The notes under the pieces were generated by a model. The model saw nothing but the letters and a program-made list of their open reading frames with translations, had not been told where the DNA came from and did not search any database. A stretch of DNA of 64,000 nt from Symbiodinium natans (Eukaryota > Sar > Dinophyceae > Suessiales > Symbiodiniaceae): assembly GCA_905221605.1 (NCBI GenBank), contig CAJNDS010002399.1:62001-126000 (forward strand). Direction: 5' to 3'. This document shows, piece by piece, positions 11,101 to 23,700 of this stretch. Numbering within the stretch: the first letter of the stretch is position 1; each line of letters opens with the position of its first letter. The position numbers were made by a program, and so were the translations under genes.

Positions 11101-14100
11101 CTCAGAAAGTGCTCCCATTCCTTCCCGATCCAGATGTTGAGCTCCAGCGATGTCTGTTCGGTTTCCAGGAATCTCCTCCTCATCAGGAGAACCCGAGGTC
11201 GGGGCGTCACCACCAGCCCTAGGACCGCTATCCCTGATAGTAGAGGAAAAATCTTTTTCACCTAAACTATTTACACTACCCTGGAATGCCCTCGTAGACT
11301 CAGTCTTCGGAGTAGAGGATGAAGAATCCAGTGCCGCCTCCATTTCCAGCTCATTGCCCGAAGGAGACCCAACCACCTCGTCACTCTTCATCTTTTCACC
11401 TACCGCCGGCAATGTCCACTTGCTTTCCTGCGTATCCAGGCAGTAATAATATTGTCTCCCATCTTCATGGAGGTGCCATTCCCACGTTGTCCCATCGCAC
11501 GCTTTGATCAGATGCTCGTCTTTCTGAAAACCATCCCTTTCAGAGACCTGTCGCATCTCGTCCTCTTCTTCGGACAACTGTCGCAACCTCTCAGCCTCCA
11601 TCTGTAGGATCTCCTCCTCCCCCATGGCGTATCCAGCAGCAGGTGCAGCTTCAAAGCTGTCCGCACCCTTCTGTTCATGACCGCTTCCACCACCTTGGGA
11701 ACTCGAAGATGGACCCCTTTTGATCTTGTTCAGAGGCCTCCGGGCCGCTTGCAGCACTTCTCCAATCAGATCGGTCTGAGACTCTTGGTCTACCATTCGA
11801 CCCGAAGTCGAAGACGACGGCTGATACCCGTGTTTGTGCAACACTCGTAAAACAGTCACCTCCATTTCACGATCTATACCACCAGTCGCGTCCCAGTTCC
11901 TTTTCTCACCAGGCTTTGGCGATACAGAAACAGCACGTCCTTCAGCTTCAGCATTGCTAACCATATCCCTATTGGGATTCATACCCACATTGGGGCTTTC
12001 TGCAACCAAGGCCTCTTCCAGATGTTCTTCAGCGCCGGGAATCACCTCTTCCAACACCGATCTTTCACCCAGAGACTCAGCTGCACCATTTCCAGCTCCA
12101 CCATCTTGTCCACCATCCGAGGCAAGTTGGAGCCATCGCTTCGGAGAAGGCATTGCTTCTTGATCCCAAAAACCTTGAAAGAACACTTAACCGCAGGGAA
12201 CCTAATTTGGGCTCATAACCTACGGGGGGACAACCAAGGAAGGAAATCAACTCCCCTAATCGCCCTGAACTTATATTTCCCAGATCGAACCAAGAAACAA
12301 CCAAGAACACGGATAAGAGCAACAAGGAAGGGGCACCCTTACACAAGTAGAGGGGCACTAACCCAACCCTCACTCCCAAACACGGACTTTTTTCTTTGGA
12401 CGGGCTGGCCATCCTTGAGCCAAACATAGTTTACGGGTTCATTAACCCTTTCAACTTCCAACACTAACTCCTTTCTACAATACCAATTGCAGCTCCGCAC
12501 CCTGAACCCTGAACCCTAAACCCCGAAGCCCTGAACCCTAAACCCTAAACCCTAAACCCTAAACCCTAAACCCTAAACCCTAAACCCTAAAAGCCCTAAA
12601 CCCCTCAAGCCCGAAGGCTTAACGCTTGAACCAGCGGCCGAGGCCCATCGTGCAGAACTTGGCATCGGACCCCGAGGCGAAAAACCCAAGGGTTTAGGCT
12701 TGAGGTTTAGGGTTTGCTTTTTTTTTCTTTTCCGGCCTAGGGTTTTTTAGGGTCTAGGGTCTTAGGGGTTTGTTAGGGTCTAGGGTTTTTGGGCTTTAAG
12801 GGTTCAGGGTAGAGGGTGTTAGGGTTGTCAGGGTTGTAGGGTTTAGAGTTGTTGGGATTGTCAGGGCTTTGGGGTTGTGGGATGTAGGGTTGTGGGTTTT
12901 GGATTTTCAGGGTTTAGGGCTTCAGGTTGTCAGGGGTTCAGGGCTGAGGGGTTGAAGGCTGTCAAGCTTTCAGGGCTCTTCCAGGCATAAACCCTAAACC
13001 CTAAACCCTAAACCCTAAACCCTAAACCCTAAACCCTAAACCCTAAACCCTAAACCCTAAACCCTAAACCCCAAACCCCTAAACCCTAATTTTTTTTGGG
13101 AAACAAGTTGCCCCTGGGGGGCAAGGGGAGCAGAGGCCCCATATATCAGAGAGGTTCAGGGTCTTCGGCGTGCTTCTGTGGTTCCCTAAGCCCTAAACCC
13201 CAAACCCTAAGCCCTAAGCCCTAAGCCCTAAGCCCTAAGCCCTAAACCCTAAACCCTAAACCCTAAACCCTAAACCCCAAAAACACTAAACCCTAAACCA
13301 GCCAAACCCTAAGTTCAAGGGCTCACCGGAGGGATTTCTTGGTCTTGGCGCCCGAGGCCCAAGCTGCTTTTCCATGTTGGGGTTTTTAGGGTTTAGGGTT
13401 TAGGGTTCATAGGGTTTAGGGTTTAGGGTTTAGGGTTTAGGGTTCATAGGGTTTAGGGTTTAGGGTTTAGGGTTTAGGGTTCATGTTGGGTTTGGAGTCT
13501 CGGCCCTCAAAATAGGGGCACAGAGGGCCCTCCCCAACCTTGAGTCCTCCAACTAGCAAAGGCGTTCCGGGCTTAGGGTTTCGGCCTAGGGTTTAGGGCC
13601 TAGGGTTTAGGGCTTGGGGCTTAGGGTTCAGGGCTTAGGGTGCACGGTCTAAGGGCCCCCCCCTCTTACCGTCCCGTGCCCCCGGGACAGTGTCGTGCCA
13701 TGCTGCGGGTGTGGAGCATCTCCGGGCAAGAGCTGGTCTCCGCGCCCGCCGACGATTTCTTCGACGTGGTGGACATCAAACGCTTCTTGCGTACCCGGCA
13801 CGGGCACCCAGCGTCTTGGGTGGAGTTGGTCACCTTTTGCCTTTCTGGTTGCCATAAGCCCAGTGTTCTCCACCCTAAAACCCTCACCCCCTGAACACTT
13901 GACTCTTCAGTAGGGAATGAGGGAGTCAGGTACCTTTCTAATTTAACTTTTTCACTCAGTCAGCAAGGTATGTGCTCAAACATTTGAACCCGCAGTATTG
14001 GAACCCCGAAAACACAACACCTGCACCCTAAACCCCCTAAACCTTAAACCCTGAACCTCGCACATTTTGCTCCGCGGGACGCTTGGTTTCTTTCCTTTCC

Positions 14101-17100
14101 AGGGCGCGCATTGCAGCGAACACCCGAAACCCTAAACCCTAAACCCTAAACCCTAAACCCTAAACCCTAAACCCTAAACCCTAAACCCTAAACCTCTCTT
14201 TCATATATAATTTAAATGTTAAGGAGTTAATTACTGGGCAAGGTCATCTTTTTACTGGGCAAGGTCATTTTTTTACTGGGCAAGGTCATTTTTTTACTGG
14301 GCAAGGTCATTTTTTTACTGGGCAAGGTCGTTTCGTCCAAAAAAACGACCTTGCCCAGTAAAAAAATGACCTTGCCCAGTAAAAAAATGACCTTGCCCAG
14401 TAAAAATGTTACTGGGCAAGGTCATCTTTTTACTGGGCAAGGTCATTTTTTTACTGGGCAAGGTCATTTTTTTTATGGGCAAGGTCATTTTTTTACTGGG
14501 CAAGGTCATTACTGGGCAAGGTCTTTTTACTGGGCAAGGTCATTTTTTTACTGGGCAAGGACTGGGCAAGGTCATTTTTTTACTGGGCAAGGTCATTTTT
14601 TTACTGGGCAAGGTCATTTTTTTACTGGGCAAGGTCATTTTTTTACTGGGCAAGGTCATTTTTTTACTGGGCAAGGTCATTACTGGGCAAGGTCATTTTT
14701 TTACTGGGCAAGGTCATTTTTTTACTGGGCAAGGTCATTTTTTACTGGGCAAGGTCATTTTTTTACTGGGCTAGGTCATTTTTTACTGGGCAAGGTCGTT
14801 TCGTCCAAAGGTGTTTAGGATTTCCGGGCCTAATGGTTAGGGTTTCAAGGCCTCACGGCCTGGTGAGGGCCTCAAGGCCTGCTGTTTAGGGTTTCACGGC
14901 CTCACGGCCTGGTATTTAGGGTTTCAGGGTTTCAGGGCCTCAAGGCCTGGTGTTTAGGGTTTCAGGGCCTCAAGGCCTGGTGTTTAGGGTTTCAAGGCCT
15001 CAAGGCCTGGTGTGGCTTGTGTTAAGTGTTTGGTACTACGGCGTGATTGGTGCATCCGAAGAGAAAATAAGTAACCTTCTATTTTCTTAATGTTATGGGA
15101 TTCTTTGGGCGGGTGGGTTTTTGTCCGTTGCCTAGATACACTGCTGGCCTAGTAAATGCTCGAACTTGAGATGCTGAACCCTAAACCCTAAACCCTAAAC
15201 CCTAAACCCTAAACCCTACACCCTAAACCCTAAACCCTAAACCCTAAACCCTGAACCCTGAACCCTAAACCCTAACCCCACTCGACTCGGCTGAGGTATG
15301 CCTTCAACGGCTCATGGTCCTTGACGACTTTGCAGAGCCCATGCCTGGCCTCCCTCTGATAGGACCCATTGGATGGGTTTAGGGTTTAGGGTTTAGGGTT
15401 TAGGGTTTAGGGTTTAGGGTTTAGGGTTTAGGGTTTAGGGTTCAGGGTTTAGGGTTTAGGGTTTAAGGTTTAGAGGCCTGGCGTGCCTCTGCCAGGACCC
15501 CTTGACTTTCAGCTGGTGGTTTCGCCCACCCTCATGCCTCTCGGAGAAGGCCCTTAGGAGATTTTCTGTTTCTCCTATCAGGGTTAAACCCTAAACCCTA
15601 AACTTAAACCCCAAACCCCAAACCCCAAAAAACAAACCCCAAACCCCAAGCCCCAACCCTAAACCCCAATCCACAAACCCTAAACCCCAAACCCCGAACC
15701 CCAAACGCTAAACCCCAAACCCTAAACCCTAAGCCCTAAACCCTAAACCCTAAACCCTAAACCCTAAACCCCAAGCTTCAGACCTGCACGCGACCGAGGC
15801 CTCATCGGCCCGAGCAGAAAACCCAGGCTGCCTACGAACTCGTGGGGCACCGGAACCTGATTTTTGGGATAAGTTTGGGGTTTAGGGTTTAGGGTTTAGG
15901 GTTTAGGGCTTTCTGAGGTCGACTTGGGATGCATGTAGGGCTTTGAGGCTTAGGGAATGATGAGGGTGATTTGGGATACGTTTGTCAAGGTACTGGCCGC
16001 AATCCTGAGAAACGGGGTTGAGGGGTTAAGTTTTTTTGTGTTTAGGCTTTTATTACCATATTTTTTGCTTTTCCGAAACCCTAAGCGCCAAAACCCTAAG
16101 CCCTAAACCCAGAACCCTGAACCCCAAACCCTAAGCCCTAAACCCTGAACCCCAGGTATGCTGTCAAGGGAGGCCACGTTGATGTGGCCCGTGCTCTGCT
16201 CAATGCAGGAGCTGACAAGGAATGGCAGGATGCTATGGACGACAAGACGCCTCTTGCTCAAGCATCTAGGCTGGCGGTTAAGGGTTTGGGGTTTAGGGTT
16301 TAGGGCTAGGGTTTAGGGTTTAGGGTTTGGGGTTTAGGGTTTGGGGTTTAGGGTTTAGGGTTTAGGGTTTGGGGTTTCTTTTCTCAGAGGTTCTTTAAGG
16401 GCCCTCCTAGGCATCCTACAAGGGCCACACAACGCTCGCCCGGTTGCTGCTGGAAGCTCGCGCCAACATCGGCTCCGTGGACCAAGGCGGCAGAACCGCT
16501 CTCATGCAGCTTAGCAGGCTATTGGGAGACTCTTTTGTGCCCTAAACCCAAAACCCAAAACCCAAAACCCAAAACCCAAAACCCAAAACCCTAAACCCTA
16601 AACCCCTTTCTCATGGGCCAACCGAGGCACGCAGCTGGCAGGGGCCACGTGGAGCTCGTGAAGCTGCTGCTCGAGGCGGGAGCGGAGACGGACGCCCAAG
16701 ATCGGCACGGTAGGACCGCGCTCATGTCTCTCGGCTTTAGGGTTTAGGGTTAGGGTTTGGGGTTTAGGGTTTAGGGTTTAGGGTTTGGGGTTTAGGGTTT
16801 AGGGTTTCCAGGGCTTTTGGGTTTTCTGGGGTGGGTTCTAGGTTCTTTGGGGTTTTGGGGGAATTACAGGTTTAGGGGGTTGAAAGGTCTGAAGAGTTAG
16901 GGGTTTAGGGAGGGCCTTGAGATTGCTGATCTTCCTCAGAAGGCATTGCTGAGAGGTTCTCTTCATGAGCCAACCTAGGCAGGGCTTTACCCCTACACCC
17001 TAAACCCTAAACCCCAAACCCTAAACCCTAAACCCTAAAACCTAAACCCTAAACCCTAAACCCTAAACCCTACAAACCCCCAGGTTTGCATCCAGTCGGC

Positions 17101-17716
17101 TCCACCATGAGGCTGCGCATGCATTGCTGGATGGTGCCTGGGTCGCTGCTGTGGTCGGCCTTTTCCCCCCCTTTCTTGGGGCTTGAGACGAAGGGCACTC
17201 TGAACTTAAACCCTAAGCCCTAAACCCTGAGCCCTACGCCCTAAGCGCTAAACCCTAAGCACTAAACCCTAAACCCTAAACCTTAAACCTGCCAAGGTGA
17301 AGCTGGCACCGTCACCAACTCTGAGGCCGAACCCACTTCTCCGCAAGGAGCTGGCGCGCCGCACCTCGAGATCGTGCGCTTGCTGCTGCCAGGTAGGCCA
17401 TCGAGCTAGATTTTATGCTTTCCGTTATTCAGAATAGGGTTTAGGGTTTAGGGTTTAGGGCTTAGGGCTTAGGGTTTAGGGTTTAGGGTTTAGGGTTCAG
17501 GACTTAGGGTTTAGGGTTTAGCCATCCCAGGCTGCAAGCAAAAGCCGATGTGACCTTGCGGGATGGCGAAGGCAGGACTGCTCTCATGCAATCCTCTTCC
17601 CGAGCTTGCAAGGCCATTCCGTAAGCAGAAGTTCCGTAGAACTGCAGAACTTTCTGCCAGCAAGGGCGGTGATACCGCGAAACGGCTGTCTAGTGGTCTC
17701 CGTCTCTAGTGCGCGC

Positions 17717-17794
<78 letters not shown>

Positions 17795-20700
17795 AAAACT
17801 CTGCTGGACATAGGGTTCGAGCCCGAGCAAGCCGCAAATAGTTTGAAGCTATGACTGTTAGGGGCGGCCCCAACGAAAAGGGGGGGCGGCCAAGGAAGAG
17901 CCTACCTGGGCTTGGCACAGCAGCTGCTCCTGAAAATGGGAGTTCTGCTGCGACCTTGGTATAGCAGGAGGCGGCTCCAGGACTCAATCAGAGTCAGATG
18001 ATCAAGGCATCGACAACATGTACATACTGGGGGTGTCCGAAATTAGGGGTACCTTCTTGTTGTTTTTTTTTTTAGAAGGGAATCCTTCCATTGGGTGTCG
18101 ATTTTGGGGGTCCCCTATTTTCGTAAACCCCCCAGACTACTTTTGGCTGAGGCAAAAAAAAAGGCCCGCAACAAGCGGCAGAAATGTGTGGGATTTCTGT
18201 GCGCGGGCCTTCAGTCAGATTGTACAGCGCATGTTCTCGGCGACCGCAAAGACGTGGCTTCACTGAAGTCAGAAGAAACAGCGCTGCGCTGTCAGGGATG
18301 CTTTGAGGAGGCGCTCCTGCGGGAACTCTACACCCTCCTCCCAACCCTAAACCCTAACCTGGCTAAAGAACCCTAAGCCTCAAAGCGCTCAAAGCCCTCC
18401 AAGCCCTCAAAGTCCTCAACCCTGAACCCTACGGCTTCGGGGGTCTGAGGTTGTTATTTTTCAGTCGGGCTTAGAGTCTCGTTTTTTTTTTGGGGGTGGG
18501 GGGGCTTTAGGGGGCTTTAGGATTTAGGGCCTCAGTGTTTTTTCGCAGGGCTTTCGTTCTTTGCGGCAGTTTTAGGGTTTGAGGTTTAGGGCTTAGGGCT
18601 TGAGGTTTAGTGGTTTGGAGTTTGGGGTGTTGAGGGTTAAGACCGAATGTTCATCAACCACGGGCACTATGGCAGGCCTCCAAGGGGAGACTACTCCCTC
18701 AAAAGGGGAAGCCTTACTAAACCTAAGTTAGGGTTCAGGGTTTAGGGTTTAGGGTTTACTTAGGGAACCTACCATGTCTTATTTGTCAGTAAGATGCTGT
18801 GACTGTATGGGGGACCTGACTTCATCACCCCTCACCCCAGAAAAGCCCTGGGGGAATTGTGAAATACCCTAAAGCCAAAGCCCCCGTTTAGGGTTCAGGG
18901 TTAGGGTTTCGGGTTTGGGGTTTAGGGTTTAGGGTTTAGGCTTTGGGGTTTAGGGTTGCCCCCTAAACCACGAGCCCTCAAGCCCCAAACCCATGAGCTG
19001 TGCAGGTCTTGGTGCGCCAGTCCCTGATGAAGCACTTCTGCGGACTGGCAGGCAAAGCAACCAGATTTTTAAAGTTCATGGTCAACCCTAAACCCTAAAG
19101 CCTAAACCCCAAACCCTAAACTCTAAACCCTGAACCCTGAACCCTGAACCCTGAACCCTGAACCCTAAACCCTAAACCCTAAACCCTAAACCCTAAACCC
19201 TGAACCCTGAACCCTGAACCCTGAAACCTAAACCCTGCACCCTAAACCGTAAACCCTACACCCTAAGCCCTAAGCCCTAAGCCCTAAGCCCTAAGCCCTA
19301 AGCCCTAAGCCCTAAGCCCTAAGCCCTAAGCCCAAAACCTAAACCTTAGCCGCCCTAAACCCTATTGTTTTGATTTTGGAGTTTAGGGTTTAGGGTTTAG
19401 GGTTTAGGGTTTAGGGCTTGAGGGACTGGTACAGGGCTTTTCGGGTCGTTGGGTCGATGGGGTGATTGCGGTTCGCGGAGGTGCTTGTTCTACAGCATCT
19501 TAAGGTTAGGGTTTAGGGTTTGGGGTTTGGGGTTTAGGGTTTAGGGTTTAGGGTTTAATTAGGGTTTAGGGTTTAGGGTTTAGACGCTCTCCCCCTACTA
19601 CTCTGGCAAAGACGTCCAGAATAGCTTAGCAAGTCGGTTCTGCTTTTCCTCACTCGTGAGTGTGGGATTTAACCCTGAAACGTAAACCCTAAACCCTAAA
19701 CCCGAAACCCCAAACCCTAAACCCGAAACCCGAAACCCTTCAACCCATCTCGAGCCTCTCCCAAAACGCTAAGAGAGCCTCCGAGGGTTTAGGGTTTAGG
19801 GTTTCGGCTTGGGGTTGGGGGTTTCGGAGTTTAGCTGAACTCTGAGCCTGTTAAAGTCGGATAACAATAGTGCCCTAAACCCTGTAAGTGGTCCTGTATC
19901 ATAAGTAGGGAGAGTTGAGGGTTTTGGGGTTCCGGGATGTATCCCTAAAGTTGTGCTGCCTGAATAACCCTAATCCCCAAACCCAGAGCCCCAAGCCTGA
20001 AACCCTAAGCCCTAAGCCCTAAGCCCTAAACCCTAAACCCTAAAACCTAAACAAAACATGGCCTCCCATGCCCCAAGGGTCACAAAAGGGTAACGATCTG
20101 CAAAGGTCGAGTCCCAGATGGTTTTAGGGGTTGAGGGTTAAGGGGTTTTTGTTTTTAGGGTTCAGGGTTTGAGGGTTTAGGGGTTTAGGGGTTTAGGGGA
20201 TGAGGGTTTGGGGTTTGGCGGCTTTTGGGTTAGGGTCTTAGGGTTTTTGGGTTTAGGGTTTTAAGGTTTGGTGGGGGTCTAGGGTTTAGGGGTGTTGGGG
20301 GTCTGGGGGTTTAGGTTGAGGGTTATGAGGTTTGTGAGATTTCGGGTTGAGTTGTAAGAGGGATTGCCAACTTGTGTGGAAGGCAACTGCAAGAGCATCA
20401 ACGCAAACCCCTAGACACCCAATCCCATAAAACCCTAAACCCAAAACCCAAAACCCTTAAACCCTTAAACCCTAAACCCCTTAACCCCTAAATCCTAAAC
20501 CCTAGACTCCACAATGTCTTCAACAAGCCGAACAAAGGCGTCCAGAAGCCCTGAAGGGTTTAGGGTTTGGCGTTTAGGGTTCAGGGCATCCTGTATCCCT
20601 AAACCCCAGACCCTAAACCGTAAACCCCAACAAAATCAAGCTAAGCCCTAAACCCTAAACCCTAAACCCTAAACCCTAAATCCTAAACCCTAAACCCTAA

Positions 20701-23700
20701 ACCCTAAACCCTAAACCCCAAACCCTAAACCCTAAACCCTAAACCCCAAACCCTAAACCCTAAACCCCCAAACCCTCCATCCTTGAAGTCTCAAGGAACG
20801 ACAGGGGCCCGTCGTAAACCACCCCGCCCCACCCTTCTCGCCGGGTTTAGGGGTTTAGGGTTTAGGGTTTAGGGTTTAGGGGTTTTGGGGTTTAGGGTGT
20901 TCTGGTTCCGGTTTAGGGTTATGGGGTCTGAGGGTTTTTAGGGCTCTAGGGTTTCATGGTTTTAGGGTTATCCGGGTTGTGCTTTGGGATAGTTTTTAAT
21001 CTCCCTTCTTTCCTTAGAAGGGAACCTATTCATAAATAGTTTTCAAAGGGTTTCAAGCACAACCCAGTTGTAGGTTTTCAGGCAGGTGTTTAGGGGTTTA
21101 GGGCTTCGGGGATGTTAAGAGGCTTCCTCATCCAGTCGGATCCGGAGAAGGGCTACGAGAAGGCAGCCGGCCTTTGGGCTTCGGAATTAGGGTTTAGGGT
21201 TTAGGGTTTAGGGTTTAGGGTTAGGGTTTAGGGTTTAGGGTTTAGGGTTTAGGGTTTGGGGTTGCAGGTTGAGGAGTTTCCTTGAAGGTTCATGGGGAAA
21301 GCGGGCTGTGCTTGGGTTTAGGGTCCAAGGTCCAAGAACCAGGTGGGGGGGACTGTTGAGTATAATAGAAAAGTCCAGTTGGGTGGTTTCGGTTCAGTGA
21401 GACCTGAAACCCGAAACCCAAAACCCAAATCCCGACACACCCTAAACCTTGAACCCTTTAAACCCCGACTGTAGACCCGTGAACCCAAACCCTAAACCTT
21501 GAAGCCTTAAACCCCTAGCCCCGCAAACCCTAAACTCTGAACCCTGAACCCAGAAAAACCCTAAACCCTAAACCCTAAACCCTAAACCCGAAACCCTAAA
21601 CCCTAAACCCTGAACCCAAAAACCCCTTCTACTACGTCCTCAGGCCGAGTCGGCAGCTCCGCGGAGACAAGGGTTTGATAGATTCGTTCAAGCCTTCACT
21701 CTAAGGAAGATATCATAGTTGGAGAATTGTAGAGGGCTTAGAACTGTACCATATTCGTATGGTTCATTGTCTTAGGGTTCCTTCTCTGGGGTGCAACAAA
21801 ACATGGCTTAAACTTTAAACCCTAAACCCCAAACCCCAAACCCCAAACCCTAAATACTAAAACCCTAAACCCTAAACCCGAAACCCTAAACCCTAAACCC
21901 TAAACCCAAAACCCTAAACCCTAAACCCTAAACCCCCTAAACCCTAAACCCCCTAACCCCTAAACCCCCTAAACCCTAAACCCCCCAAACCCTAAACCCT
22001 AAACCCTAAACCCTAAGCCCTAAACCCTAAACCCTAAACCCTAGACCCTAATAAGATGGCCTTCGGGTTCCTTGAGCCCCAAAACCTCGACCTTGCCTGG
22101 CAGGTCGCGCGGACGCTGCTTCCCACTGCCCGAGCTCCAGAGGGAGGGCTTGTTCTGAGGGTTTAGGGTCTAGGGTTTAGGGTTTAACCCGAAGCCTTAA
22201 GCCCTAAGCCCCAAACCCTAAATCGGTGGGCTTCTTCGGGGCGATGTGTTAGGGAAAGCCAGGATCCTCATGAATCATTGATTGAACTGTAAACGCTGTA
22301 CAAACCCCTTCAGGGTTTAGGGTTTTGCGGGTTTTCGGGATTAGGATTAGGGTCTGAGCGTGCTGCGCAGGAGCTGTACGCTAACCATTGCGTCCCCAGC
22401 ATCTTGCTGTTTGTTTTTGAGCTGCGAGCATTTGCGGCCTACAGGTTCGACTTTAAGGTTCAGGGAACCCTATACCCCCAAAAACCCTAACACCTAAACC
22501 CTCAACTCTAAACCCTAAACCCCCAAGAACCCAAACTCTAAAGGGCCAGTTGTCTTGAGGCGAAGCTGCTCCTGTCGGAGAAGGCGTCGGACGCGATGTG
22601 CTCAGAACAAGTCATAGCGCTTCGGGTATAGGGTTTGGGGTGTGGGGTTGAGTGTGAAGGCTCTGGCAGTAGGGCTTTAGGGTTCAAGGCTGTCGGGGTC
22701 TCATTTCGAAGCCCTAAACCCCTGAACCCCTAAACCACGGCCAACGACAGCTCTCCATATTAGGGCTAAAGGGTTTCAGGGTTACAGCAAACCCTAAACC
22801 CCAAACCCTAAAGCCCTAAAGCCTAAAGCCTAAACCCTAAAGCCTGGAGCCTAAAGCCGAAAGCCTAAAGCCTAAAGCCTAAAGCCTAAAGCCTAAAGCC
22901 TAAAGCCTAAAGCCTAAAGCCTAAAGCCGAAACCCTAAACCCTAAACCCTAAACCTTAAACCCTAAACCCTAAACCCTAAACCCTAAACCCTAACCCTAA
23001 ACCCTAAACCCGTGATCGGGGTCCTTAGCGTGTACAAGAGAAGAGTTTAGTGTTTAGGGTTTAGGGATAAAGGATTTAGGGTTTAGGGTTTAGGGTTTAG
23101 GCTTACCCAACCCGAATCCTGAAAAACCCCAGTAGGGGTTCAGAGCTCGGGTCCCAGGTGTTGTCTGTGTTCTTTTCCTTAGCGGCTTCAAAAGAGAGAT
23201 TTAGGGTTTAGGGTTTAGGGTTTGGGGTTTAGGGTTTCGGGTTTAGGGTTGTCTGTTTTCTATTTTTAGGGGAAGGGGGCGTTTGCAAGCTCTTGAACAC
23301 CGCACCAAGACGCCATGTTGGGATCAACCAAAACACATCTGAGCCCCTGGAGTCTAAACTCACACTTAAGAAGCCGCCCCAGCCCTAGACCCCAAGCCAT
23401 AAAGACGAAACGCTAAACCCCAAACCCTAAACCCCAAACCCTGAACCCTCCCCCAAGGTCAGGCAGAGCGCCATCGAGGCCTTCATTGCCTTGGCCTCGC
23501 ACCTCCGCGCGGGAGACTGCGGCGATCAGGCCCTTCAGGGCTTGGGGGTTTAGGATTTTAAGGTTTAGGGTTTGGGGGTTGGGGTTTAGGGTTTGGGATT
23601 TAGGGTTTAGGGTTTAGGGAGGGCTTGGGGGCTGGGGTTCAGGGTTTTAGGGTTTAGGGTTTGGGGTATGAGGTTTGGGTGGTTTAGGGTCTAGGCGGCT

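Larger units (their letters stand above)
3733..12499 (-). mobile_element. LTR retrotransposon with copia-type primer site and no pol; young, non-autonomous
   Basis: An 8,767-bp element lies antisense to the surrounding genes. Its 279-bp direct terminal repeats (3733-4011 and 12221-12499) match at every base I compared. CCCTG flanks both outer ends (3728-3732 and 12500-12504), a 5-bp target duplication made inside CCCTGAA/CCCTAAG repeat DNA. On the minus strand the LTR starts TG and ends TA. A 12-nt primer site abuts the 5' LTR and a polypurine tract abuts the 3' LTR. The interior encodes one giant ORF (4942-12153) and a small -1-frame ORF (4382-4969). Neither shows reverse transcriptase, RNase H, integrase or a clear aspartic protease. 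Identical LTRs and an intact ORF imply recent insertion by enzymes supplied in trans. It resembles the idea of plant TR-GAG elements, but the ORF is not a standard gag with CCHC knuckles. Confidence 0.9.

Noticed and set aside
4942-12153. A hidden reverse transcriptase or integrase in the giant ORF
   Set aside because: I looked for YxDD, the copia DxxxAFL region, HHCC and DDE spacing and found none. A VDTG tetrapeptide lies in a helical SAM-like stretch rather than a protease context.
4211-12163. Many plus-strand open frames inside the LTR element
   Set aside because: They lie opposite the intact 2403-codon minus-strand ORF and have no independent protein signature.
12643-12676. An extra HEAT exon (PIVQNLASDPE) between the LTR element and the ankyrin gene
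   Set aside because: Splice-like AG|GC edges are present, but its phase fits neither neighbouring HEAT exon.
14351-14818. Long open frames encoding TGQGHFF or LLGKVIF repeats
   Set aside because: They are produced by a 21-bp tandem repeat whose length is divisible by three; both strands are open.
17584-17987. Open frames with THTH or CVCV runs
   Set aside because: They run through the (TG)n microsatellite.
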